Assembly (NCBI RefSeq): GCF_008086345.1
Contig: NZ_CP043006.1
Span: 2,788,032 to 2,852,031 of the forward strand
From: Chitinophaga sp. XS-30
GTDB taxonomy: Bacteria > Bacteroidota > Bacteroidia > Chitinophagales > Chitinophagaceae
Direction: 5' to 3'
DNA: 64,000 nt
Shown here: piece after piece, positions 17,566 to 26,926 of the stretch
Layout: each line of letters begins with the position of its first letter
Numbering within the stretch: position 1 is the first letter of the stretch
Made by a program: the position numbers and the translations under genes
Notes under the pieces: model-generated
Databases searched by the model: none
What the model was told of the DNA's origin: nothing
Seen by the model: only the letters and a program-made list of their open reading frames with translations

Positions 17566-19014
17566 ATGAAATATATCCTTTCAATTATATCTGCATTGTT
17601 CCTTTTCTCCTCCTGTACAAAGATGCTGGAGGAAGAACCGCAGTCCATTGCGGAGGAACTGTTTTACAATACGCCTGCGGAAGTGGAAACCGGGCTGAAT
17701 GCCATTTATACTCCGGTGCGCGGCTCCGGGAATTTCGGTGCGTTGTACGAATGCCAGCTGGAGATCTATGCCGAGTACCTCTATGGCCGGGGAAGCCATG
17801 CTCCGCTGAACGACTACAAAGGGCTTGACAATACGAATATCACCAGGATAGCCGGAATGTGGTCGACCTTTTACGAAGCGATCCGTAACGCCAATATCAT
17901 CATCAGGCGCGCCCCGGAAGCTACAGCACTTACCGAAGCGCAGATCAGCAGATACGTAGGCGAAGCCAGGTTCCTGCGTGCCCTGTGGTATTTTCACCTG
18001 GTGCGTAACTGGGGTGGCGTACCCATCCGCGATATAGATAATATGGACGCTATTGATGTACCGAGAAGCTCCGAAGCGGACGTGTACAACGTCATTGTGG
18101 AGGACCTGCTGTATGCGGAAGCAAACCTGCCGGATGCGCCGAGACTTATCGGCACGCCTTCCCTCTGGTCTGCCAAAACGGTGCTGGCGGATGTGTATAT
18201 GAACCTGCATCAGTACGACAAAGCACGCGACAAGGCATTGGAGGTGATCAATTCCAATAAATTCTCGCTCGTGAATGTTGCTGTTGCGGATGATTTTGAC
18301 AAGTTGTTCGGCCCGGAGATCGTTACTTCCACGGAAGAGATATTTTACCTGAAGTATTCCCGGACCCCCTCCGGCCAGGGCTTCTCCTACCCGCAATACA
18401 CGCACTACCCCGGGGCAGGATATTATCCTCCCGGCGGGTATTATACCTTCTACAGCGATACGGAAGAGAACCTGTTCATCAAGAACTGGGACAAGAACGA
18501 CCTGCGTTATGCCTTCAACTGGTATGGGCAGACCTTCGGCCTCGGGCCCAACACTATCCTGAACAAAAAGTTCAGCGACCGCGTGACCACTACGGCGGGC
18601 GGCAATGACTTTCCCATGTACCGCTACGCGGATGTGCTGCTGTTCTATGCGGAAAGCGTGGCGCAGGCAGGTACTGTTCCTACGCTGGATGCGATGGAAA
18701 AGCTGAACATGGTACACAGAAGGGCATACGGCAAGAACCCCACCGTGGCGGACCCTACGGTGGATTTCAACCTGGCGGATTATGCCGGCAAACAGGCTTT
18801 TATAGACCTGGTCGTGAAGGAGAGAGGGTATGAGAACTGTGCGGAAGCCAAACGCTGGCACGATCTGAAGCGTCTGGGCATTGCGAAAGAGGCCGTACAG
18901 GCGTCAAAAGGTGTTGTCATGGAAGATAAACATCTGCTCTGGCCTATCCCCACGATAGAGCTTAACTATAACAAAGCCATTGATCCGGTAGCGGACCAGA
19001 ATCCGGGCTACTGA
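17566..19014 (+). CDS. SusD/RagB family nutrient-binding lipoprotein
   Basis: A 482-residue surface lipoprotein. The signal ends LFLFSSC with the lipidated Cys at about residue 17. The N-terminal part has the TPR-like helices of the family (NTPAEVETGLNAIYTPVR, MWSTFYEAIRNANIIIRR, YVGEARFLRALWYFHLVR). The C-terminus has the family ending: YRYADVLLFYAE, VKERGYENCAEAKRWHDLKRL and LLWPIPTIELNYN followed by DQNPGY. It forms the lid of the SusC transporter next to it and captures the substrate. It is the last gene of this locus; a strong inverted repeat follows. Binding specificity cannot be read from the sequence. Confidence 0.95.
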   Translation: MKYILSIISALFLFSSCTKMLEEEPQSIAEELFYNTPAEVETGLNAIYTPVRGSGNFGALYECQLEIYAEYLYGRGSHAPLNDYKGLDNTNITRIAGMWSTFYEAIRNANIIIRRAPEATALTEAQISRYVGEARFLRALWYFHLVRNWGGVPIRDIDNMDAIDVPRSSEADVYNVIVEDLLYAEANLPDAPRLIGTPSLWSAKTVLADVYMNLHQYDKARDKALEVINSNKFSLVNVAVADDFDKLFGPEIVTSTEEIFYLKYSRTPSGQGFSYPQYTHYPGAGYYPPGGYYTFYSDTEENLFIKNWDKNDLRYAFNWYGQTFGLGPNTILNKKFSDRVTTTAGGNDFPMYRYADVLLFYAESVAQAGTVPTLDAMEKLNMVHRRAYGKNPTVADPTVDFNLADYAGKQAFIDLVVKERGYENCAEAKRWHDLKRLGIAKEAVQASKGVVMEDKHLLWPIPTIELNYNKAIDPVADQNPGY

Positions 19015-19039
19015 GCGTAACCATTATTTCAGAAACCAA

Positions 19040-19076
19040 GGGAAAGCCCTGCAGATGATTGCTGCAGGGCTTTCCC
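19040..19076 (+). terminator. Perfect 15-bp inverted repeat after SusD
   Basis: GGGAAAGCCCTGCAG (19040-19054) and CTGCAGGGCTTTCCC (19062-19076) are exactly complementary around a 7-base loop. It lies 25 bases after the stop. There is no T-tract, so it is either a terminator of unusual type or an mRNA 3'-end stabiliser. Confidence 0.6.
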
Positions 19077-19225
19077 ATATCAGGGAGGGCTGTGTCGCCG
19101 GTCCCAGTGGCTATGACTACGGAGCCGTAGCCTGAATGACGGAAAACAGGTTGCCCTGAAGGGATACTGGTCCTTTTGGAGACGGGCGCGTTTTGCTTAT
19201 ATATGTGTTAAGGGAACCGAAGCAT

Positions 19226-21610
19226 TCAATTCTCCGCTTTAAGGCTTTTTACGGGGTTCATCAACGCAGCCCTGACGCTCTGAAAACTTACTGTCAGTAA
19301 TGTGATCAGCAGCATGCCCAGGCCTGTAGCCGCCGGTATCCACCAGGGGATACCGGAGCGGTAAGCATAGTTCTGCAGCCAGTTTTGCATGAAATAGCAG
19401 GCCACCGGCAGCGCGATCAACAAGGAAATGAAAACCAGCGTAACAAAGTCTTTCGACAACATTTTCCAGAGATTGAATACTGATGCGCCCATCACTTTCC
19501 GGATGCCGATCTCTTTGGTGCGGCGTTCCGCCATAAAGGAAGCCATTCCGAAAAGGCCGAGGCAGCTGATGAAAATGGCCAGGATGGCAAAGAAACTCGC
19601 CAGTTTGCCGATGCGTTCTTCATTGGCGAATTTTTCGGCATATCCTGTATCCACAAACTGGTATTCAAATGGTTGGTCCGGGCTGTACTTTTTAAATACG
19701 CTTTCAATTTTCCCGATGGCCGCTGCCGTGCCCGATGAGGGATTGATCCGGATATTGATGATGTCCGGATTGTAGCCGATGTGATATATCGATGGCCGTA
19801 CCGGCTGATAGGGCGATTCCACGATCATGTTCTGTATCACGCCAATGACGGTAAATGGCTTGTCGCCCCAGCGGATCGTTGTGCCTATAGGCTTTTCCAG
19901 CCCCATGAATGCTACGGCGGCTTCGTTGATGATGAGCGCGGAAGAATCCGAGGCAAACACTGTGGAAAAATCCCTGCCTTCCCGGAATTGCCAGCCCATG
20001 GTTTTGCCATAGGTATGCGTTACCCCGGTGGTGGGGATATCCACTGCCATCCCGGGATCTTTACCTGGCCATGAAATGTCCCCGTATGTGCTCCAGACAG
20101 ATGTCGGCGGCGCACTGGACCCCGCCATTCCGGCAATGGCGCCTGTGCTTTTCAGCTCTTCGCTGACGATGTTTAGCCGGGAAGGAATATCCGGCGTGTT
20201 CATTTCCAGGTATATCAGCCCATCGCGGTTGTAACCTGAAGGGCGCTCCCTGGCAAATTGTATCTGGCGGAAAACAATGATGGTGCCGGTAATGAGGGTG
20301 ACAGATACCGAAAACTGCATCACCACCAGTATTTTCCTCGGCAGCGATGCATAGCGGCCCGCCTGGAATGTGCCTTTCAATACTTTTACCGGCTGAAAAG
20401 AAGAGAGATAAAAAGCGGGATAACTTCCGGCGATCAATCCTGTCAGCAGGCTTATACCAATGCTGATGAGCCAGAATACAGGATTCATCCAGAGAATGGA
20501 CATCTTTTTATCGGCCACGCTGTTAAAGAACGGGAGCGCCAGTTGCACCAGCAACAGCGAGCATAGCAATCCGAATACGACCACCAGCAAAGATTCACTG
20601 AAAAACTGGCCCACCAGCTGCGTGCGGAGAGAACCAATAGCCTTGCGGATGCCCACTTCCCTGGCGCGCTTCTCGGAACGGGCGGTGCTCAGGTTCATGA
20701 AATTGATGCAGGCCAGCAACAATACAAATATCCCGATAACAGCGAACAGCCACACGAACCGGATGCGACCACCGGTATTGATCCCGTTGCTGAACGATTC
20801 TTGCAGGTGCCATTTGTTCATGGGATGAAGGAATATCTCGGCGCTGTATCTCCGCTCATCTTCACGAACATTATCGTGTTTTACCTTGCTGATCTTTGCG
20901 GATACTTTATCCATATCTGCATGATCTGCCAGTTGCACATAAACAAGGAAGGCATTGCTTCCCCAGGGGTTTTCCATGTTTTTTACCCAGCCGAGACTGT
21001 TGATGTAGGTTTCCCAGGGAACGAGGAATTCAACGTTGCCAAATGCGGAATTATGGGGAAGATTTTTGTAAACGCCCCTCACAATGTAGTTTTCCTGCTG
21101 ATTGACCTGCATGCTTTTGCCCATCGGGTCTTCATCGCCAAAATAAGCAGCTGCAGCGGATTCGGACAGCAGGATGGAGGAAGGGTCTTTCAGTGCGGAA
21201 TGCGTCCCCTTCAACATGTTGAGGTCCAACAACGCGGGGCCGTCAGGCTCCATGTATTTGCCGATCTTCTTCAGTTGCTTGTCACCATGCGACAATATTT
21301 TGTAAAAATCCCAGGACGACATGACCACATGTTTGAAATCGCTGCCGTAGTTGTTGCGAAGCGTTTCTCCCATGGGGTAGGGCATAGTTTGCCATGTACC
21401 GGTTTTCCCGTTGAAATCCTGGTGTTGCATCACCTGGGCGATGCGGCTGTAATTCCTGTTGTATTTGTCGAAGGATAGTTCATCCCATACCCAAAGCCCG
21501 ATCAGCATGGCCACTGCCATACCCGTGGCCAATCCGGCGATGTTGATAAAGGAATATCCTTTGTTCTTTACAAGATTTCGCCAGGCGATCCTGAAATAGC
21601 TTTTGAACAT
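19226..21610 (-). CDS. FtsX/MacB-type ABC transporter permease
   Basis: This 794-residue permease begins MFKSYFRIAWRNLVKNKGYS, the N-terminus standard for large Bacteroidota FtsX-type permeases. It has two copies of the MacB periplasmic core plus FtsX domain arrangement: a membrane helix near residues 22-42, a periplasmic domain, a helix trio at about 285-400 (with EKRAREVGIRKAIGSLRTQL), a further helix near 430, a second periplasmic domain, and a C-terminal trio with RRTKEIGIRKVMGASVFNLW. No ATPase gene adjoins it; in this phylum the ATPase is usually encoded elsewhere. It may act in lipoprotein, peptide or antibiotic export. It lies 135 bases after the end of the DUF4838 gene, so membership in that operon is uncertain. 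Confidence 0.88.
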   Translation of the reverse strand: MFKSYFRIAWRNLVKNKGYSFINIAGLATGMAVAMLIGLWVWDELSFDKYNRNYSRIAQVMQHQDFNGKTGTWQTMPYPMGETLRNNYGSDFKHVVMSSWDFYKILSHGDKQLKKIGKYMEPDGPALLDLNMLKGTHSALKDPSSILLSESAAAAYFGDEDPMGKSMQVNQQENYIVRGVYKNLPHNSAFGNVEFLVPWETYINSLGWVKNMENPWGSNAFLVYVQLADHADMDKVSAKISKVKHDNVREDERRYSAEIFLHPMNKWHLQESFSNGINTGGRIRFVWLFAVIGIFVLLLACINFMNLSTARSEKRAREVGIRKAIGSLRTQLVGQFFSESLLVVVFGLLCSLLLVQLALPFFNSVADKKMSILWMNPVFWLISIGISLLTGLIAGSYPAFYLSSFQPVKVLKGTFQAGRYASLPRKILVVMQFSVSVTLITGTIIVFRQIQFARERPSGYNRDGLIYLEMNTPDIPSRLNIVSEELKSTGAIAGMAGSSAPPTSVWSTYGDISWPGKDPGMAVDIPTTGVTHTYGKTMGWQFREGRDFSTVFASDSSALIINEAAVAFMGLEKPIGTTIRWGDKPFTVIGVIQNMIVESPYQPVRPSIYHIGYNPDIINIRINPSSGTAAAIGKIESVFKKYSPDQPFEYQFVDTGYAEKFANEERIGKLASFFAILAIFISCLGLFGMASFMAERRTKEIGIRKVMGASVFNLWKMLSKDFVTLVFISLLIALPVACYFMQNWLQNYAYRSGIPWWIPAATGLGMLLITLLTVSFQSVRAALMNPVKSLKAEN

Positions 21611-21745
21611 AGCGGTCAGTGTTGTGCAGACTCTTCCCGTGAAAAGTATGCCAACTGATAACGCTGCTGATTTTCAGTTTTTTATACAGGCGCGATTTGA
21701 TAAAATGTCCGGTTTTGTTACACCAGCCGTCCGGTTCCGTTCATT

Positions 21746-23992
21746 TTACTGCACATACACTTCATCGCAGCACAGGGAGGGCTGTTTGTTGGCCGGAGCG
21801 CCCCGCCAGGCGGGAACAGCGGGGAGGCAGGCGCCGGTTACCCGGATGTAACGCGCCTGCGTCAGCGGAAAACTGAAACGGAAAGGATCGATCCGTACCG
21901 CGTAATCTTCTTCAGCGGACTGTGTGGGTTGCTGTTGCGCGACCGTGGTAAAGGTTATCCCGTCAGCAGATGTTTCAATGACGATCTTTGCCGGGTTGAA
22001 GATATAGTGCCGCGGATCATGCAGGAAATTCATCATCACTTTGCCGACCGGTTTGCTTACCCCCAGGTCGATCGTCGCTACAAGATCTTTTCCGTACATG
22101 AACAGCCAGTTGGTGCTGAAATCTTTCGTGCCTTCCAGCCCGTCTGTAAGGGTCTGCTCTTTTTTGGCGGGATATTCCGGCGCATAGGGGTGCAGCAGGG
22201 TCACCCGGGCGCGGAAGGCCAGGCTGGCAACCCATTTTCTGGCAAAGAGCGTTTCCCATTCTTTCAGATAATCATCAGGGCTCCCGCCGCCTTCCGACAG
22301 CTCCCGTACACCGGCCTGTTTACATTGCGCCACGAATTTCCTGACGCGTTCCGGCCATTCGGGATTTACCGTGTATTCATTCCCGTTAGCAGCCGGTACA
22401 AGGTAGCCGTTCTTTTCTGTTCCAAAGAAGAGGGATTGCTGCAATACAGTATATTCAAGCGGCAGCCGGGCATTGTACACCCGGTTGTTCTGCACAGCCT
22501 GTTCCGCTTTGTCCAGCAACACGGCATACTGGTCTATAGCGGCAGGGGAGAGATAGTCCGTATGATGCGCAACCGGATTGCCGTAGATGTCCAGCCGGCT
22601 TTTGGTGCGTTGCATGGTAGCCGCCAATGCCTTTGTGTATTGCTGAATGAATGGCCCCGCCTTGCCGTAGTATCCGCGAAAGAAATCCGTTTCCAGTTCT
22701 CCCGTTGGAATGGCCGGGTCCCAGAGCAGTTTGGCCTGCAGGTAACTTTTGTATTCCGCCATATCACCGTAGGTATCTCCGCTGCCCTGCAGGAATATGC
22801 CTTTCACCTTTCCCGCCAGGAAGCGGAGATTAGGCTGCTGCAACCCGTAGTCCGGGAATGGTGCGAGATAATTGGTGAATTGTGTGGTGTAATCCCAGAG
22901 AAAGATGTTGTTGGTAACAGCGCTCCAGCCTTCCAGGTTTTTCCGGAAGCCTGCCGCCGATGGTATGGTTTCAAGCGCTTCCTGCCGTTCCGCATCAATG
23001 CTGCTGAGCATGATGTACACGTTGGGGGCGGGTTTCGTTTTAAGCGGCGGCCGGCTGGTGTAGAGATAGGCCAGGGTGGTGAACTGCTGCTCGGGGAATT
23101 TTTCGGCAATGCGGTTCACAAAACGGATCAGCGATCCCTGCGGCCCGCCTTCTTCCGCATCTGTTTTGCTGCAAAGGTCACAGGTGCAGAAACCGCCTCC
23201 GTCCTCCGCGCCAACAGACCAGTACAGCGCATCCGGATTTTCTGCCATGGCCTCCCGGAAGTAGGCTGTGGCAATATTGAATACGGCTTCATTGCTCAGG
23301 CATAATTGCGAAGCCTGCCGCCTGCCGTTGACCAGCGCATAATATTCCGGGTGTGTGGAAAAATAGGTTTTCGGCGGCACCAGTTTGAAGAAGGAATGCC
23401 CCCATAGGCCCCAGAGATCTTCAAAGCGATGCAGCTTGTGCCATTCCAGGTACTCATTATCAAAAGCAGAAGGGTAATAGGTTTCCCGGTAGATGAAGGC
23501 CGGAGCCTGCATATCCTTCAATTGAGCCGGAATACGGATGTTGCTGCTGACGGGAACGGTAGCCGGAACGTTCGCATATTTGCGGCATCCCAGGTACGTT
23601 TCCAGGAAAGTGTACACCCCGTACACCACGCCCTTTCCACTACCGCCGCTGATGTAGAGGTCCTGCGCATCGGAAGCGATCAGGAAGCCCTCATTCTTTA
23701 TTTTACCGGTATTGAACTGCGCAATGTTGCCGGTATTGCCGATGAAAATAGCTGGTTGCTTTTCGTAAGCATTCTCTTTAATGACCGGCAGGGTGGCCTT
23801 TGATATCTGTTTGATGTACTGTTGCAGGACTGTTGCCGCGCGTGTTTCGTTCTTCGTGGCATCCGCCGGCAATACGATCACGTATGATGATTTGCCGCCG
23901 CTCACCAGCGCAATTTCAGCCGCTTTCGGAGAACAGGCGGAAACAGAGAGGAGCGTTATGAACAAGGATATTACCGTCATCATTCTGGGCAT
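21746..23992 (-). CDS. DUF4838 family lipoprotein with C-terminal discoidin-like domain
   Basis: A 748-residue exported lipoprotein (signal ending LLSVSAC, Cys20). Residues 30-150 resemble the alpha-glucuronidase N-terminal-like domain (ETRAATVLQQYIKQIS, GKGVVYGVYTFLETYLGCR). The central DUF4838 part has QLCLSNEAVFNIATAYF and GAEDGGGFCTCDLCSK, a CxCxxC motif frequent in the family. The last 120 residues look like an F5/8 type C carbohydrate-binding fold (IVIETSADGITFTTVA, ARYIRVTGACLPA). The family is thought to include glycan-acting enzymes or binders, with no confirmed activity known to me. The gene starts 11 bases after the TPR/YaiO fusion stop and so is the distal gene of the polysaccharide operon, where it could trim or modify the secreted polymer. 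Confidence 0.82.
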   Translation of the reverse strand: MPRMMTVISLFITLLSVSACSPKAAEIALVSGGKSSYVIVLPADATKNETRAATVLQQYIKQISKATLPVIKENAYEKQPAIFIGNTGNIAQFNTGKIKNEGFLIASDAQDLYISGGSGKGVVYGVYTFLETYLGCRKYANVPATVPVSSNIRIPAQLKDMQAPAFIYRETYYPSAFDNEYLEWHKLHRFEDLWGLWGHSFFKLVPPKTYFSTHPEYYALVNGRRQASQLCLSNEAVFNIATAYFREAMAENPDALYWSVGAEDGGGFCTCDLCSKTDAEEGGPQGSLIRFVNRIAEKFPEQQFTTLAYLYTSRPPLKTKPAPNVYIMLSSIDAERQEALETIPSAAGFRKNLEGWSAVTNNIFLWDYTTQFTNYLAPFPDYGLQQPNLRFLAGKVKGIFLQGSGDTYGDMAEYKSYLQAKLLWDPAIPTGELETDFFRGYYGKAGPFIQQYTKALAATMQRTKSRLDIYGNPVAHHTDYLSPAAIDQYAVLLDKAEQAVQNNRVYNARLPLEYTVLQQSLFFGTEKNGYLVPAANGNEYTVNPEWPERVRKFVAQCKQAGVRELSEGGGSPDDYLKEWETLFARKWVASLAFRARVTLLHPYAPEYPAKKEQTLTDGLEGTKDFSTNWLFMYGKDLVATIDLGVSKPVGKVMMNFLHDPRHYIFNPAKIVIETSADGITFTTVAQQQPTQSAEEDYAVRIDPFRFSFPLTQARYIRVTGACLPAVPAWRGAPANKQPSLCCDEVYVQ

Positions 23993-24003
23993 GAAATGAA
24001 AAA

Positions 24004-26871
24004 TTAGAATTTGCGTTGAACGGAAAGGAATATATCGTACTGGTTCTGGAATTCCGTATCACTGACCTTCTGATTGATCCAGGTGCCGAATATTCCCAGG
24101 GTGGTCCGGTATTTCAATGTTTTCTGATAACCGGCGCCTACGCTGCGGGTAAGCAATCCTGCCAGTTTCGGGAATTGTATCAGCCGGCTTCTGTCATCCG
24201 GGGAAGTGCCGAGTCCCGCGGTGAATGCAATGTAATCCTGCTGCCGGTTCATATAATGGCGCAATGTAAAATTGAAGGATGTATAGAAATCCGGGTCGTC
24301 GCTGATAAAATACGCGCGGAGGTTCACATAGAAATCCCGGAACGTTTTCGCGATGGAGGTCACGCCGGAGATCGCCTGGCTGCTGTCGGCGTCCAGGTAG
24401 CGAACGCCCAGCTCCCCTTCGATATCGTGCGGAAAAGTTTTAAAGATCGAATAGGCGAGGCGGATGCGAGGGAATACGATCTCGTTGGAATAGCTGGCGA
24501 GGGCGTAGGAATACAGGCTTTTGCTGTGGGTGTAATACAGTTCGGCTTCTCCCATCAGCCCTGTGCCCTGCCGTCTTCCCGCATAGTTGAGCTTCGCGGC
24601 ATAGGAGCCGCGTTTGAAGAAACGGCGGTATTCTATAGTGGCGATATTATATGGATTATCGCTGTAGTCGTAGCTGGTATGCAGGTAGTACAGGCCAAAC
24701 TGGTTTTTCAGGGTCTTGCTGCGGAGGAAGTCCGCATACTCCGTGTTCGCGGCAGAAGGACTGAGCTTTACCAGTGAATCTGCGGCGAGTGTGGCGGCGG
24801 CATAATCTTTCCGGCTTTCCAGGATGGCTGCGCGCCGCTGCAGGAAGGCGGGGTTTGCCGGATAAAGCCTTGCTCCGAGGTCCGCATATATCAGCGCACT
24901 GTCGTAGGCCTGCTTAACGCTGAGAATGTTGATGGATTGCAGCAGTGCGAGGGAATCCCTGTGGTTGATGGCGAGTACCTGCCGGAAAGCAGCGAGTGCG
25001 CTGTCCGGTTCATTATTCCGCTGGTGCGCGGCTCCGGCAGCCAGCAGGGCTTCCGTCCAGGCGTTCCGGTATCTGGCCGTGAAGGGGTAACGCTGCATCA
25101 GTTCACTGGCGATCGCGGCTGCTTCGTCGTGGCGCTGGAGGGTGGACAGGAGGCCGGATTTTTTCAGCAGCAGCTCCTTATCGTCCGGGTAGTATTGCAG
25201 CGCCTGATCTGCATACAGCAATGCGGTATCCGGTTGTTGCACGGCGCTTTCCAGGTTGATGAGATAGTTGAGCGCATCGGGATTGTCCGGCTGAACGGCC
25301 AGCACCTGTCTGAACCAGGGGCGGGCGAGATCATATTCTTCCGCCTGCATCAGTATTCTCCCTGCTGTCAGGCGCAGTTCCGCCAGGCCGGATGCATATC
25401 TTTCGTCCGCGGGATACCGGCTGAGCAGGTCCGCCGCAATCTCTCCGGCTTCGTCATATCTGCCGAGGTCTGCCAGCAGGCTTGATTTCTTCAGCAGGAA
25501 GCGGGCATTGCCGGGGTAAACGGAAAGCGCTTTGTTCAATGTGGCGAGCGCTTTTGCGGAATCCCGCTGGAGCATGTACGTGTTGATGGTCATGTCCAGC
25601 GCTGTGGAATCGGCCGGGTCAGTTTGCAGGGCGTGTTCAAATTCCGCCAGGGCGAGGTCGTACTGCTGCTGTGCCAGGTAATACCTCCCACTGGCTACTT
25701 TGAGCGAGGTGAAGCGGTTCCTGAGATCTGCGGAACCCGGATTGAGCCGGCGTAATCTTTCCGCAACGAGCGCAGCTTCGGTGAATTTGCGGTCGCTTTC
25801 CAGCACATCCATTTTCAGGCCGAGCAGACGCTCGTCATCCGGATGCAGGCGCAACCCCCGGTTGATCCATGCCAGGGCTTCCCGGTAGGCGCCGCGGGCC
25901 ATGCTCAGCCCGATGATCTTGTTCAGTGCTTCGCGGTTGCCGGGTTCTTTTTCGAGTATGCTTTCATACAGCAGGAAGGGGTCCTGACCACTGTAATATG
26001 CTGCGGCTTCCATGCGCAGCGGTGTTTCCAGTGAACGGGCCCGGGCATCGCCGGGATAGCGTTTCAGGATCTGCTGCAATTGATCCAGCGCTTCCGTGTA
26101 CTGGTGCATTTCCTGCAGAATGCCCAGCCTGCGCATCATCAGGTCATATGAACCGGGATTGCCGGTCAGCAGGGTATTGATCTGCTCCAGCGCCCGCGGA
26201 TAGTTGCCGCTACGGATATACATGCCCGTTATGGCGTCCTTTGCTTCCGCATTGTCCGGTGTTACACTCAATGCGCTTTCGTAGCTGGACCGGGCAAGGT
26301 TGTAGTTGCCGCGCTGCAGAAAGTGTTGGCCGGCAAGCAGGTAGTGCCCGGTGACGGCCTTTTGCACCGTCGTATCTTCCCGGAACCTGTCTGTCAGTTC
26401 CGTTGCAAAGCTGCTGCCGCGATAGAATTTTTCGGCGGCATCCAGTACGCCCAGTTTTTTCAGCATCAGTTCCCTGTCGCCTGGAAAGTTGTACAGTGCG
26501 TCATCCACAAAACATTCCGCTTCATCGTATTTCCTTTCCGCCATTTCAATGTTGATAGCATAGAGGTAAGCATCCCGGTATTTGGGTGCTTTGGTGATCA
26601 CCGCTTTAATGTGTATCCTGGCCAGGTCGGTTTGCTGCGTCAGCATGTACAGCCGGCCGAGCAGCAACTGCTGGTCCGTAAAGTCCGGCTGTATGGCCAG
26701 CGCTTCTTTGGAGAGCTGGATGGCTTTGGCATATTGCTGCGCCTTTGTGGCGGCAACGGCCTCCGCGTAGATCGCTTCAGCGTCCTTTTTCTTTTTCCCG
26801 AAGAGCTGTGCCTTCGCTCCGGAAGAGCAAAGCACAGCTGCCAATAACAAATATTTGAATACACGCAACAT
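24004..26871 (-). CDS. TPR-repeat outer-membrane protein with C-terminal YaiO-type beta-barrel
   Basis: A 955-residue protein in two parts. After a signal peptide (MLRVFKYLLLAAVLCSSGAKAQ) come about 670 residues of tandem TPR-like helices (AIQLSKEALAIQPDFTDQQL, ALAEFEHALQTDPADSTALD, ALAAFRQVLAINHRDSLALL). The last 250 residues are an outer-membrane barrel of YaiO type, with alternating aromatic strands (FGLYYLHTSYDYSDNPYNIA, YAAKLNYAGRRQGTGLMGEA) and a terminal Phe (SVQRKF). A TPR periplasmic scaffold fused to a barrel is the architecture of PgaA, AlgK-AlgE and BcsC, which export polysaccharides. Upstream lie two GT2 synthases on the same strand. In-frame ATGs at 26889 and 26907 are alternative starts. 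The polymer is unknown. Confidence 0.85.
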   Translation of the reverse strand: MLRVFKYLLLAAVLCSSGAKAQLFGKKKKDAEAIYAEAVAATKAQQYAKAIQLSKEALAIQPDFTDQQLLLGRLYMLTQQTDLARIHIKAVITKAPKYRDAYLYAINIEMAERKYDEAECFVDDALYNFPGDRELMLKKLGVLDAAEKFYRGSSFATELTDRFREDTTVQKAVTGHYLLAGQHFLQRGNYNLARSSYESALSVTPDNAEAKDAITGMYIRSGNYPRALEQINTLLTGNPGSYDLMMRRLGILQEMHQYTEALDQLQQILKRYPGDARARSLETPLRMEAAAYYSGQDPFLLYESILEKEPGNREALNKIIGLSMARGAYREALAWINRGLRLHPDDERLLGLKMDVLESDRKFTEAALVAERLRRLNPGSADLRNRFTSLKVASGRYYLAQQQYDLALAEFEHALQTDPADSTALDMTINTYMLQRDSAKALATLNKALSVYPGNARFLLKKSSLLADLGRYDEAGEIAADLLSRYPADERYASGLAELRLTAGRILMQAEEYDLARPWFRQVLAVQPDNPDALNYLINLESAVQQPDTALLYADQALQYYPDDKELLLKKSGLLSTLQRHDEAAAIASELMQRYPFTARYRNAWTEALLAAGAAHQRNNEPDSALAAFRQVLAINHRDSLALLQSINILSVKQAYDSALIYADLGARLYPANPAFLQRRAAILESRKDYAAATLAADSLVKLSPSAANTEYADFLRSKTLKNQFGLYYLHTSYDYSDNPYNIATIEYRRFFKRGSYAAKLNYAGRRQGTGLMGEAELYYTHSKSLYSYALASYSNEIVFPRIRLAYSIFKTFPHDIEGELGVRYLDADSSQAISGVTSIAKTFRDFYVNLRAYFISDDPDFYTSFNFTLRHYMNRQQDYIAFTAGLGTSPDDRSRLIQFPKLAGLLTRSVGAGYQKTLKYRTTLGIFGTWINQKVSDTEFQNQYDIFLSVQRKF

Positions 26872-26926
26872 TGCAGATATTTTGGTCATGGTACCGGGAT
26901 GAGCCACCCCGGTGCCGGATATTTTT

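Noticed and set aside
19101..19130. Small hairpin CTACGG/CCGTAG downstream of SusD as an additional terminator
   Set aside because: Short stem with a 2-base loop and no T-tract; the 15-bp repeat upstream is the better candidate.
24016..24777. Plus-strand frame opposite the YaiO barrel region
   Set aside because: Antisense shadow of a gene with a clear barrel pattern.
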